Source of the DNA: Rutstroemia sp. NJR-2017a BVV2 | Taxonomy: Eukaryota; Ascomycota; Leotiomycetes; Helotiales; Rutstroemiaceae | Direction: 5' to 3' | DNA length: 64,000 bases | Assembly: GCA_002946415.1 (NCBI GenBank) | Contig: NJPS01000031.1 | Location: forward strand, 1,302,001-1,366,000 | Shown: positions 1-11,070 of the stretch, piece after piece | Layout: every line of letters begins with the position of its first letter | How positions within the stretch are numbered: the stretch's first letter is position 1 | Made by a program: the position numbers and the translations under genes | The notes under the pieces: model-generated | The model's database searches: none | Told to the model about the DNA's origin: nothing | The model's input: the letters and a program-made list of their open reading frames with translations, nothing else

Positions 1-624
1 CATGTCACTGCAAAGGCATCCATTTACCTAGAGAACAACTGGTTTTGGGTAGCAGATCATGAACTTGATCTCTCTGATCATAACCAAATCAACATTTTCA
101 ATGGTAGAGGAGTACTCATTTCTTCTGAGGAAGGTCCTACCTGGATGTATGGCACAAGTAGTGAACATTCTGTTCTCTACAACTATCAACTTACCAATGC
201 TTCTAACGTCTTTATGGGAGCTATTCAAACGGAGACACCATATTATCAATCCAACCCAGATGCTTCTACTCCATTCACAATCAACGCAGCCTTCACTGAT
301 CCAGTCATGTCAGGAACATCAGCTTCCAATAAAGCTTGGGGACTTCGCGTGGTTGACTCGGAAGACATCTTGATCGCAGGCGCAGGCTTGTACTCATTCT
401 TCGACAACTATAACCAAGATTGTCTCGCCACTGAAAGTTGTCAAGAGAACATGCTTTCAATTGAAAATTCTAGTGGAATCCACATCTATGGATTGTCAAC
501 CAAGGCATCAACCAACATGGTAACTGTCGATGGAAAGAGTGCTGCACTCGACAGTGACAATCGTAGCACTTTCTGTGCCACGATCGCCATGTTCATGCAA
601 TCAGGCAATTCTACGAATTGTTAG
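1..624 (+). CDS. GH55 glucan 1,3-beta-glucosidase, 3' part
   Basis: This is the C-terminal part (207 codons plus stop) of a gene that begins outside the window. The open frame runs from the first base to the TAG at 622-624. Its sequence (ENNWFWVADHELD, GRGVLISSEEGPTWMYGTSSEH, YQLTNASNVFMGAIQTETPYYQ) is characteristic of the second beta-helix half of glycoside hydrolase family 55. These are secreted exo-beta-1,3-glucanases that release glucose from beta-1,3-glucan in fungal walls. Four cysteines (CLATESC, FCAT, NC at the end) are compatible with extracellular disulfides. The catalytic N-terminal half and the signal peptide are not visible. The family call is firm; whether the enzyme remodels the fungus's own wall or attacks other fungi cannot be told. 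Confidence 0.9.
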   Translation, partial: HVTAKASIYLENNWFWVADHELDLSDHNQINIFNGRGVLISSEEGPTWMYGTSSEHSVLYNYQLTNASNVFMGAIQTETPYYQSNPDASTPFTINAAFTDPVMSGTSASNKAWGLRVVDSEDILIAGAGLYSFFDNYNQDCLATESCQENMLSIENSSGIHIYGLSTKASTNMVTVDGKSAALDSDNRSTFCATIAMFMQSGNSTNC

Positions 625-2367
625 TTGGAGCGCGATGGTGTAACGGGGCTTCATGATACCCAACAACTTCTTCTTCTTGTACACAACATTTTATTGTATG
701 AAGCGGGCGAGATACGGCGTTTAGGTAGATACTCTTTTGTTTTCGGAATGAAAGATACAGCAGTACATATTTGCATGGAATCTGGAAATTTAGCGAGTGG
801 ATGAACCGGTAACAAGATCTTGCTAGATGCATGATGATGGTAGATATGGTAGCTAGATGTATTGGGGATGGGGAGATGAAAATACATATTGCATTGGAGC
901 AATTTTGATGGCATTGATTAAATATCGTATTCGTGATTCGTGCGGTGAAATAACGAACTTAGCGATGTAAGAACTATTTCCGTTGGAGGACTCTCCGGCG
1001 TAGAAATAACACACCGACAATAATGCTTTAAACACAATTGGACAATGAAAACACAATAATATTTTAGACTATTTGAGTTATCCATTTGACAATAAGTAAC
1101 CAGCTAAATATATTGTCCCAAATCGGCCTGTTTTTTCTACTCTGAAGAGAAGGGCACCACACGGAGGTTAGCATCAAGCTTTGCTAGACCCTTGAGCGGG
1201 GTTAGTCCATAACTAGTCAGGGTACTGGAGCTGACTAGCGAAGCTCCAAAGTTTGTCGGGGAGAATACCCTGCATAATCTACTAACCGTATATTCACACC
1301 CGTATGAAGATCTTCAGCTGCTAAGTATGGTGACAGCAACAACAAACTGTCATCCGGTTCGTCCTAGTTACAATAGGGGACGGTGTGACTTCGGCTCAGG
1401 CATGGAAGTATATTTACTTCCAACTTTCCACTTCAATACCCTGCCATTCCCCAAAGACCGTCATAATGTCCAACACGCAAATGCACAGCTTGCCAGTCAA
1501 GGGCCGGAAGCAAGTTCCCAAGCAACCGGATACCACGTCGTTCCTTCAAAACGCAAAATAGGAAGGTAAGAAGTGTTGCTAATGCGATTCCTACGATATC
1601 GATATCAATATCACAGATTCACAGGCGTCGAACTCCACATACTCCGCCCGCCACAAAATGCAGCGAAAACAAACCCGTGTCAAGGAAGAGACAAATGGTG
1701 GCCATAGCTTACCATTTCCACGTTCTTTCACGCTCTTCCTGGCAGAGAGGTTACATGGGCACGGGCTGGGATGCTGACTGTAATCGAATGTGGTTTGTCC
1801 GGCCGGCTGTGGCGTCTACTCGCTTGAGGTGAGGGATTTTTCGTTACCTCTGAGGCATTTTTGCCCTCGAATGGACTTGCGACGATAACGAAGTTGCTTC
1901 GAGTTACCTGCTGTGCATGGGGCTATGGCTGGTACGTGTTGATAAGGCAGGTCCGGTTGCATTTACGTGAGTGATGGGCATATGTCACGTCGGTGACGGG
2001 CTGCTGGTGGATTGGGCTTTTTGCCGGTGCTACATGGTCCAAAACCATGCGCGGCACGAGCTGACCCTGCAGATGAGGCTGGAATTGTCCAATGACTATC
2101 AGGTGCAAGGTTTGTTGGTTGGTTGGTGGATGGAGGGGACTTGCTTGGAATATTTTTTTTGGTGAAGTGGGATATGGCGATGCAATAAGATGAGATGAGA
2201 TGTGGACGGGCGTGGTGGAGGAACAGTCATGTATATAGGTGAATCGCATTCCCTAGTACTGTACGTATTTCACAAACTCTCTTTGTTGACTTCCTACCTC
2301 TTTTCCTGCCCGTCTTGCTCCCTTCTTTCAAGTGCAATTTGTTTGCATACCGGAGCGCAAGCGTAAA
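625..2367. other. Intergenic region between GH55 gene and HAK transporter
   Basis: No protein family was recognised in any frame across these 1.7 kb. A short perfect hairpin is present: CTAGTCAG at 1213-1220 and CTGACTAG at 1231-1238, with a 10-nt loop. The right end holds the promoter of the downstream transporter. Short open frames here (for example around 1327-1569) have no recognisable similarity and are probably chance. Confidence 0.6.
2231..2239 (+). promoter_or_regulatory. Probable TATA element of the HAK transporter gene
   Basis: The sequence GTATATAGG lies 129 bp before the chosen ATG (2368). It is followed by a pyrimidine-rich stretch (about 2275-2330, TTTCACAAACTCTC...CTTCTTTC), a common arrangement at fungal transcription starts. 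The assignment rests on position and sequence only. Confidence 0.4.
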
Positions 2368-5210
2368 ATGGCGGATCAAGACTCGATTCAACCGCAGCAG
2401 CAACAGCAGCCGCATATCCAATTCGGAGATGAGATCAAACCGGTCAAATCGAATGCCGCGCCTCCTTATACAGCTGTGTTGAGGGATTCAAAAGTTTCGC
2501 AGAGAATCACCAGTCATGATTTGGAGGAGAAAGCGGTGCGGCTTGCGAATACAGATCTGAATACAAAGAAGAAACAGGTGCGATGCGCGTTTCCTTGAGC
2601 GCGCCACTTCACTGCTAATTGGACAAAAAAGACATATACGGGCTGGATGTTATTATGGCTAGCATATCAGAGTACTGGTGTTATTTACGGTGATATTGGT
2701 AAGTTATAATGTCCGGATCAGATTGCGACAATTCGCTGATGCAATGGGGTTGGATAGGCACGAGTCCGCTTTACGTCTACTCCTCTACATTCACGAGCAA
2801 CCCGTCATATGAGGATCTTGTGGGAGCTCTTTCGATAATTATCTGGTCCCTTACGCTTATGGTGTCTATCAAATACGTCTTTATAGTTCTCGCGGCGGAC
2901 GACGATGGAGAAGGTGGAACCTTCGCGCTGTATAGCTTGTTAGCCCGGTATGCGCATATTGTCAAGCAGGATCCCAACACCTCCGGGACAGTCAAAATGG
3001 AGCGCTATCTTACGAACGAGATGAAGTCGACGAATAAGAACGTTCGTACGTTCATTGAGCGCTCTATGGTTTGCCGAGTTGTGCTGAAATTCCTTGGTGT
3101 GTTGGGTGTTTCGATGGTCATGTCGTAAGTCTTGAGCTTCTCCTGCATTGTATTTAACATCTCTAACGTTATGGAATGCAACAGAGATGGAGTTCTCACA
3201 CCTGCGCAATCCGTACTTGGTGCAATTCAAGGTCTCAAGGTCGCTCAACCAAACATCAGCACCAGCACAATCGTCGGAGTCACCTGCGCCATCCTCATCG
3301 TCCTCTTCGCAATCCAACCCTTCGGCACCAGCAAAATCGCCACCAGCTTCGCCCCCATCGTAATCATCTGGCTTCTCTTCAACATGTGCTCCGGTATTTA
3401 CAACCTCGCTGTCTTTGACGCCTCTGTGTTGAAAGCTTTCTCCCCAAGCTTTGCTTTCAGCTACCTTATCCGCAACAAAGAAGACGGATGGCGTTCGTTG
3501 GGCGGTCTTCTTCTCGCTTTTACTGGTGTCGAAGCCCTGTTTGCGGATTTGGGCGCGTTTAGTAAGAGGGCGGTGCAGATCTCGTGGTTGGCCTTCACGT
3601 ACCCGTGTTTGCTGTTGGCGTACATTGGACAAGCGGCGTATATCTCGCGGGATGCGACAGGTACCGCTTATACTAACCCCTTCTTCAACACGGTGCCTCC
3701 GGGAACATTCTGTATGTTTTCCCCCTTCCCTTTGAAGGTCTACTTGAAAATAGCTAATCATGAGCAGATTTCTCCCTCGTGATTGCAGTTCTGGCTGCTA
3801 TCGTAGCATCTCAGGCTATGATTACGGCTAGTTTCCAGCTGCTGTCGCAGGTTATGAGACTTTCTTACTTCCCGCATATCAAGACGGTTCATACGTCGAA
3901 ACTTTTCCATGGCCAGGTTTATATGCCGTTGGCGAATTGGATGTTGATGATTGGTACTGTGGTCGTTACTGCGGTGTATAGTGATGTGAGTAATTTTTAT
4001 TTGTTCATTGTTTTTTGCTGTTTTACACATTCAGAACGAGATGAGTTGGGACATGCTTGGATACTCCTAAACGAGGTGGACAATCTCATCAGTGTAATGT
4101 TTAAGAAAAACTCCGACAATATCTCAAGGAGAATGGTGGAAGTTGATCCACATACTTTATCTTTCGGGTTGTTCAAATTAAAGTAGAACATTCGCATCCT
4201 GAGATTGTCCACGTTCAGTCCGGAAATACTCCGCACCGGCCCTCGCTCCTCCTGACCACCTCACTAACACTTGACTTCAGACGACTCGCCTTGGTAACGC
4301 TTACGGGGTTTGCGTTATCATCGTAACCTTCATAACAACCTGCATGGTCACCCTCGTCAGCATCATAATCTGGCGCCACAACATCCTCCTCGTCCTCCCC
4401 ATCTTCCTAATCTTCGCCGCCCTCGACGGAGTCTACCTCTCTTCCGCGCTCACCAAAGTCCCCACCGGCGCCTGGTTCACACTTCTCCTCGCCGCCATCC
4501 TCTCCTGCGTATTCATCCTCTGGCGCTACGGCAAAGAGCAACAATGGACCTCCGAGTCACTGTCCCTGATCCCCGCCTCCGCCCTGGTCACCCCTTCAAG
4601 CAGCACTTCAAAAATCAACCTCACGCAGAAATTCGGCTCCCATCCTGTTACCCTCACCCCCGGCATCGGGATCTTCTTCGACAAAGTCGGGGCACACATG
4701 CCGATTGTATTTACGCAATTCATACTAAAATTCAACGCCATGCCCAGCCTGCTCATCTTCCTGCACTTCCGCCCCTTATCAGTACCATCGATTCCCGACG
4801 CCGAACGCTGGGTGATACAGAGAGTCCCGGGCCTGCCGTCTTGTTATCGCGTTACGGTTAGACATGGATACACGGATGATGTGGTGACGCCGAGTATGGG
4901 GACGACGATTATTGAGCAGTTGATTTTGTTCATCACGGGGGATTATAATCCGGTGACGGGACAGACGTCTTCGGCGGAGCATACGGAGGAGGTGAGGAGG
5001 GAGTTGGAGGAGTTAGATAGGGCGAGGGAGAGGGGTTGTGTGTATGTGCTGGGAAAAGAGCAGATGAAGATTCGGGAGGGGACCAACTTTTTCAGGAGAG
5101 CGATATTATGGCTGTTTCTCTTTCTACGCGAAAACAGCCGCGGGAAGATGGCTGATGTAAACCTGGAGGTGAATGAGATGGTTGAGGTTGGGTTTGTCAA
5201 GGAGATATGA
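2368..5210 (+). CDS. HAK/KUP-family high-affinity potassium transporter
   Basis: The model has six exons: 2368-2577, 2632-2698, 2758-3124, 3185-3711, 3768-3985 and 4281-5210. It encodes 772 residues, the usual length for fungal HAK proteins. The N-terminus is a polar cytosolic segment with a short Gln run. The first membrane span and the family signature [13 protein letters not shown] sit at residues 86-98. About ten more hydrophobic segments follow to roughly residue 560, then a cytosolic C-terminal region with an acidic/basic helix. HAK proteins take up K+ with H+ at the plasma membrane when potassium is scarce. The ATG at 2368 (MADQDS) was preferred because the upstream frame has no family similarity. 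Four introns are 54-60 bp. The fifth (3986-4280) is 295 bp and looks expanded by an insertion. Function by family: strong; the exact Trk/HAK division of labour is unknown. Confidence 0.92.
4035..4280. mobile_element. Candidate insertion inside the last intron of the HAK gene
   Basis: The other introns of this gene are 54-60 bp, but this one is 295 bp. About 49 bp into it there is a normal-looking branch/acceptor context ending in TTCAG at 4030-4034, followed by AACGA. The acceptor actually required by the protein frame is a second TTCAG at 4276-4280, followed by ACGA. Between them lie perfect 13-bp inverted repeats, GTGGACAATCTCA (4076-4088) and its complement (4200-4212). The near-repeat of the acceptor at both borders, together with the inverted repeats, suggests insertion of a MITE- or introner-like element with duplication of the 3' splice site. 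No transposase is encoded. This is inference from one copy. Confidence 0.4.
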
Positions 5211-6170
5211 GGTGATACAGCAGGTTTTGGGAGCGAGGGATGGAAAAGAGAAACATGTTGAATTTGGGCTTAGAGTATACCCCAGCATCTGTAGTACAAT
5301 CAAAATCAAGAATACCTCAGCATCAACTCTTTTCACGCAGATTCCATGCCAGGAACACATATTTTCAAGAGATGTATCCTAGCGCATCATGTGATGGGCA
5401 CGTGGTAAATTCTTGGCAATCCAGGAATCCACCCATAGATAGGTTCCCAGATCTTCAATCCCTCTAGTATACCCATAAGTACCCATTTCATAGCCTAATA
5501 AATTCTATACGAAAGCCTTCATTCCTAAGCTGCGGATGGCAAGATCAGTTGATCAGTGGCTTATGCGATCATGTCAGTACTCCAATACTTCACGGAGGCG
5601 CAGTGCAACTGCGGTGCGGCAAGAGCTTCCTGATCTTGCGGATGAATGGACGACCTGGATTTCGGGGACGAATGTCCTTATAGCCCTCCCGTCAATGAGG
5701 CTGAGACACATAGGAAAAAGAATACAAGGCCTTTCGGCATGTCCAGGAGCTCAAGCTGATGCTTGTTAAGAATGAGGTGAGGCGTGCTCACCAGGAGGTC
5801 TTTAACCTCGCTCTGAAAGCAGCAAGCGAAGGCGTGAATCTTTTGGGTCAGCGAAGCATCTAAAGCATTTAGTCGTAGCCTCGTAGGTTTAATATAAATG
5901 TAATTGAAGATACTTTTTGGTGTAACGTCTTGTTACATCGCGAGCCCTCTCTATTTACCCCACTTCCTCTCGTGTTACGACTGTACGATTCTATATCCTC
6001 CACTCCCTAACACTCATCCTATTACTACTACCTCATTTCACATCATAGAGCTATTCCGCAACCGAAAACAATCCTGAGAGACGCTTCGATATTTACCGAC
6101 CGAAAGGACTAGCTTTTCAGTTGGTTCACTAGATCATAGGGTTTGTTCAAACACAGGAAACCGGCCAACG
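5211..6170. other. Intergenic region between HAK transporter and NLR gene
   Basis: This stretch holds the 3' region of the transporter and the promoter/5' UTR of the NLR gene. No protein family was seen. An open frame at 5536-5769 resembles nothing known. The last 250 bp are CT-rich (CCTCCACTCCCTAACACTC near 5997), as expected for a fungal leader. Confidence 0.5.
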
Positions 6171-9100
6171 ATGGCTGCCTCTGCCTCTATGTCTACGGTA
6201 CGAAAACTCGGGAGGGTCTTTGGGTGCTGCCTACCGAACGAGAAAACAAAGGGACCGCCAGATGTGGGGAGGATATCCTCCTCCCCACCTCTGGCTGTCC
6301 CTAGCTCGACTCAAAGTGTACTCCACAAAGATAGTTCTAAAGTTACTTCCAACTACCATCCGCCGAAAATTCACGAAAAACCGGATAGCGAACATTCACT
6401 TTGGGATTGCGCATATGAAGCCCTTAATAAAGAGAATCCCGAATTGGTATTGAAGTATGAGACATTACTCTCAATTGAGCTATCGGAGAAAAGTATGTAG
6501 CACTTACACAGCATATGTGACTGCTACTGACATAGGCACAGATTCCGAGTCAAATGAAGATCCTCTTGTGCATGCCGGGAACACCCTGAACATGACAAAC
6601 AATGTAATCAACAACTCCGATCTTACTAAACGCCGTCATCAACTGAACACTGTAACCCAACGTGGTCTGCGTCGAATGGAAGAAGGGAAAACAAAGCTGC
6701 CAAATGGGATTGCAGAAGCGGCGAAATTTGTTTCATGGGCAAAAGATTTTATTGGTGAAGCGGTCAAGGCCTCGCCCGAAGCTTCAATGGTCTGGGCAGG
6801 TGTCTGTATTGTTATTCCACTTCTCACGAAGCCCGTCATCGCGGATGAAGAGAATCGTGATGGATTCACCTACGTCACAACCCGAATGCGCTATTACGTT
6901 GCGCTTGAACCTTTGTTGCTACAGCTCAGTCGTGACCCTGCCAGTGTCAAAAGCGCCCCAGCTGATCTATTCGCTGACCCATTTGATGAATTGAAGAAGC
7001 AAATTGTTGGCCTATATCGACACATACTCGATTTTCAATTTCGGAGTATTCTGAGATTTTATCGGAAGTGGTACAAAAACTATGGACAAGATCTGAACCC
7101 ATTCTCAGGAGAGGACTGGGCTGAGACGACGAAGACTATCATCACTCTCGAAGAGACTGTGCGCAGAGATTTCGAGCAGATAAACTCCTTAGCAACGAGA
7201 AATGAGCTGGGGAATCTCAATACGGAGGCAAAAATTTTATCTTCTTACATGCAGCAACTTCTGTCAGTGGCGGAAGAACAGCTTGGAGTCCATAAGGAAC
7301 ACCTGAATATAGCAGTGGAACAACTCAAGATTCAGGAACAGATCATTGAAAAATTGTCCACTCGAGAAGAGCAACAATGCTTCCAATTGTTCCGTCTGAC
7401 AAAGGACAACAAGGACGACAGTTATGAATGGTACAAGGGTCGCGTAGAAGACCGAGTGGAAGGCACCTGTCAGTGGTTCCTAAATCATCAGAATTTCAAG
7501 TCATGGTTGAACGAGGATATGGGAATTCTACTGACTTCTGCGGATCCCGGTTGTGGAAAGAGCGTTTTAGCTAAATACCTGATCGACTGCGTATTGCCCC
7601 AGTCTGCGACTGTTTGCTACTTCTTTTTCAAGGACCAGGATCAAAATACTATCCAACAAGCACTTTGCGCATTGCTCCACCAACTTTTTTCATACAAGCC
7701 TTCCCTGATCCGACATGCCATGCCAGAATATTCCAAGAGCGGGACAGGTTTGATGAATGTCACAACATCGCTATGGGAGATCTTGGAAAACGCCGGAGCT
7801 GATCCCGAGGCAGGACCTGTGATTTTTGTTTTGGATGCCTTAGATGAATGCATCGAATCAGACTTCAAGGGCTTGATGCGAATGTTAAAAAATCATTTGC
7901 ACAATCCCAAAGCAAAATCTAGCAAAGTGAAGTTTCTGCTGACTAGCCGCCCATACGACTCAATTACATCCGAGTTCCAGGACCTGGTTAAAACTTTTCC
8001 TTATATTCGTATACCAGGAGAAGATAAATCAGACGATATAGGTCGAGAAGTAAATTGCGTGATCAAGCACCGAGTTAACCAGCTGGCAAAGAAGACAGGG
8101 CTTTCACCGGAAATCAAGAGCCATCTGGAACAGCGGTTACTCGAAATTCCACACCGCACTTATCTCTGGGTTTACCTTGTATTTGATTACCTAGAGTCAG
8201 ACGGGTTTAAGAAAACCAACAGGGGTATCGACCTTGCGATCTCAACTCTTCCAGAGAGTGTGAATGGAGCATACGAGAAGATCCTAAGCAGGTCTCGGGA
8301 CAGGAAAATGGTACGAAAGGCCTTGTCTATAGTCTTAGCGGCGACTCGGCCCCTAACTTTGGCGGAGATGAACATTGCTGTCAACATAGACGCATCAGAG
8401 AAAATCGACCTTGAGAGGGAAGAGGATTTCCAAGGGAATCTCAGACATTGGTGTGGACTTTTCATCTCAGTATACCATGGCAAAGTTTATTTTCTTCACC
8501 AAACTGCTCGAGAGTTTCTCCTTTCGAAATTATCAACACGAACAGCTACCCTAAAGGAAACATCAACACACAAAGCTACTCCAGAGGTACCAATATATTG
8601 GCATAACTCTATAAGTCTCCGTGAAGCGCACTCAGTTATTGCGGAAAGTTGCATTGTCTACCTTGAATTCATTAATTCCGGAATGGTGGTTCTACCGGAT
8701 AAAAATGGGATGCCAGTGGCCAGCAAATACATGGTTAATGACGACTTTCTTAAATATTCGGCCATAAATTGGACAACTCACTTCCGTGGTGCTTGTATCA
8801 GTGACGATGAGCCAATAATACATTCGGTATTAAATATTTGCAACGCAGATTTGAAGAGTGCTTCGGTGTGGTTCAAGATGTTCTGGGAGAATACAGAGTA
8901 TGAATCTTGTCCAACTTTTACCACAATATTGATAGCAGCCTATTCTGGATTGGAGGGGATTGTGAAGCTACTGCTCGAGAAAGGTGCTGATATTGAGTCG
9001 AAGGAGGATGGCGAGGGTTGGACGGCGCTTTTAGTTGCGAGTAAGAACGGGTATGAGACTATTGTGAAGCTACTGCTCGAGAAAGGTGCTGATATTGAGT

Positions 9101-10035
9101 CGAAGGATAAATGGAGTCGGACGGCGCTTTTAATTGCGAGTGAGAACAGCCATGAGACTATTGTGAAGCTACTGCTCGAGAAAGGTGCTGATATTGAGTC
9201 GAAGGATAAATGGAGTCGGACGGCGCTTTTAATTGCGAGTGAGAACGGCTATGAGACTATTGTGAAGCTACTGCTCGAGAAAGGTGCTGATATTGAGTCG
9301 AAGGACTATGATGAGGGTCGAACAGCACTTTCAATTGCGAGTAAGAACGGCGATGAGACTATTGTGAAGCTACTGCTCGAGAAAGGTGCTGATATTGAGT
9401 CGAAGGATAATAAGGGTCGAACAGCGCTTTTAATTGCGAGTAAGAACGGCGATGAGACTATTGTGAAGCTACTGCTCGAGAAAGGTGCTGATATTGAGTC
9501 GAAGGATAATAGGGGTCAGACGGCGCTTTCACTTGCGAGTCAGAATGGCTATGAGATTATTGTGAAGCTACTGCTCGAGAAAGGTGCTGATATTGAGTCG
9601 AAGGAGGATGGCGAGGGTTGGACGGCGCTTTTAATTGCGAGTCAGAACGGCGATGAGACTATTGTGAAGCTACTGCTCGAGAAAGGTGCTGATATTGAGT
9701 CGAAGGAGGATGGCGAGGGTTGGACGGCGCTTTTAATTGCGAGTCAGAACGGCGATGAGACTATTGTGAAGCTACTGCTCGAGAAAGGTGCTGATATTGA
9801 GTCGAAGGATAATAAGGGTCGAACAGCGCTTTTAATTGCGAGTGAGAACGGCGATGAGACTATTGTGAAGCTACTGCTCGAGAAAGGTGCTGATATTGAG
9901 TCGAAGGATAACGAGTGTTGTACAGCGCTATGGTATGCATCTAGGAATAGGAATCAGGATACCTGCGAAATACTGCTTGAGAAAGGCGCTAAGCCCCTAT
10001 CAATAGAGGAGCGCAAAGATTTAGGACTCTCTTAG
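6171..10035 (+). CDS. NACHT-ankyrin NLR-like (STAND) protein
   Basis: Exons are 6171-6492 and 6536-10035, giving 1273 residues. A low-complexity N-terminus is followed by the LWDCAYEALNKENPELV block at about 80-100. This block and the helical region after it resemble the NACHT N-terminal domain of fungal NWD/NLR proteins. The NACHT ATPase follows: Walker A GCGKS at 446-450 and Walker B VIFVLDALDE at 536-545, then an arginine-containing LLTSRPY sensor. A winged-helix-like region reaches about residue 720. The C-terminus (916-1250) is ten ankyrin units starting IVKLLLEKGADIESK, plus one degenerate unit on each side. Such STAND proteins act as cytosolic switches in allorecognition (heterokaryon incompatibility) and probably in defence; the ligand-binding repeats choose the target. 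No N-terminal lipase, HET or kinase effector was recognised. The single intron is only 43 bp. Family strong, role inferred. Confidence 0.9.
8959..9960 (+). repeat. Ten-unit coding minisatellite (ankyrin array)
   Basis: Unit starts are at 8959, 9061, 9160, 9259, 9361, 9460, 9559, 9661, 9763 and 9862, so the period is 99 or 102 bp. The first 47 nt of every unit, beginning ATTGTGAAGCTACTGCTCGA, are identical in all ten copies. Variation is confined to the second half of the unit, which codes for the ankyrin turn and second helix (for example KDKWSRTALLIAS, KEDGEGWTALLIAS, KDNKGRTALLIAS). Identity of synonymous positions shows recent duplication or gene conversion rather than only protein-level selection. 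Confidence 0.95.
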
Positions 10036-11070
10036 GGAGACAGCTGAATTAAGGATATCAAATATGGATGACAATGGCTCAGGGAGAGGATGGACAGGCA
10101 GTAATCAGATTGCATAAGATAGACAAAACACATCTCACCCACCACTTCAGATAACACACTTTCAATATCTCACATACTTTCCGTATCTAAAATACTATCA
10201 ATATCTCATATACTTTGCCACTTCCACGTCTTACATACTTTTCAATATCCCACACACTTTCCATCATAATATCTCACACACCTTCAGTCATCTACACAAC
10301 TTCATCACTTAAACATCGACAACATATAAGACAATGAAAACCAACTTGCTATGACAAATGAACATCATGTACGTGGTATTGCGTCGGCGACTATGTAATG
10401 CTATGCTACATCTTTTTCCCCCATCATCTCCATCCCCTTCATTCGTCCTATCCCATGCTATGTATCCCATCACAGGGAACTTTTGGAACCATCTCCAAAA
10501 TCGCTGTCATCAATATTCTTCCACCACCCCCACCCCCTCCATATCCCCCTCCAACTCCAACTCCATATCCCCAACCCCTCAGGCCTTCCCCACCCCTCCT
10601 CTCCTTACCCCTCCACACTCCACCCCCTCATCACCCCCTCCTTCCAAAAAACCAAACAAAAAGGTTGAAAAAAAAAAAACCAAACCCATCTTCTTATCCA
10701 TATAAACTCCCAATAAACGCCTAACCACCCTCGCTACCCATCCATCCATCCTATCCCAACCCTTCCCTTTCAACCCCATTTCAATCACCACTAATACCCG
10801 AGCAAACCCAGCCAAACCCGACCCCGTTTCATTCCCCATCCCGATCAACACACATACAACCTCCCCACGCTAAAGATATTCATATTTAGACTCCTCGAAC
10901 CCGCTATTCCCTATCCGTTCTGCATCGCGAGGAAAATAATCCCACCTACTCCATTCCGTTCCGCTTCTCCCTGCCAAAATGCTTTATTCAAACTTTCGCT
11001 ATACTTTTTGAACTTCAACTCCCTCCTTCATTCCTAATCTTCCTACTTAGGTTTCTCCACCACCTCATCG
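10036..11070. other. Convergent intergenic region with a pyrimidine tract
   Basis: This region lies between the NLR (+) and the SPRY gene (-). After the short repeats at 10151-10283, the + strand becomes almost pure C/T/A at about 10505-10660, rich in CCACC and CTCC runs, and ends with a run of 12 A around 10667. Open frames here are proline/serine-rich products of this composition, not genes. Confidence 0.6.
10151..10283 (+). repeat. Degenerate short tandem repeat downstream of the NLR gene
   Basis: A unit close to CAATATCTCACATACTTTC recurs four to six times with many changes (CACACTTTCAATATCTCACA, CATATACTTTGCC, TTACATACTTTTCAATATCC, CACACACTTTCC). It starts about 115 bp after the stop codon of the NLR gene. 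It may be part of that gene's 3' UTR. Confidence 0.55.

Noticed and set aside
2940..3761. 273-codon minus-strand open frame
   Set aside because: Lies antisense to well-supported exons of the HAK transporter; its composition is a shadow of that coding sequence.
8959..9960. CRISPR-like array
   Set aside because: The regular repeats are in frame inside an ankyrin-coding exon of a eukaryotic gene.
10358..10724. Proline-rich open frames in the pyrimidine tract
   Set aside because: Produced by the C/T-rich composition in several frames at once; no start context, domain or homology.
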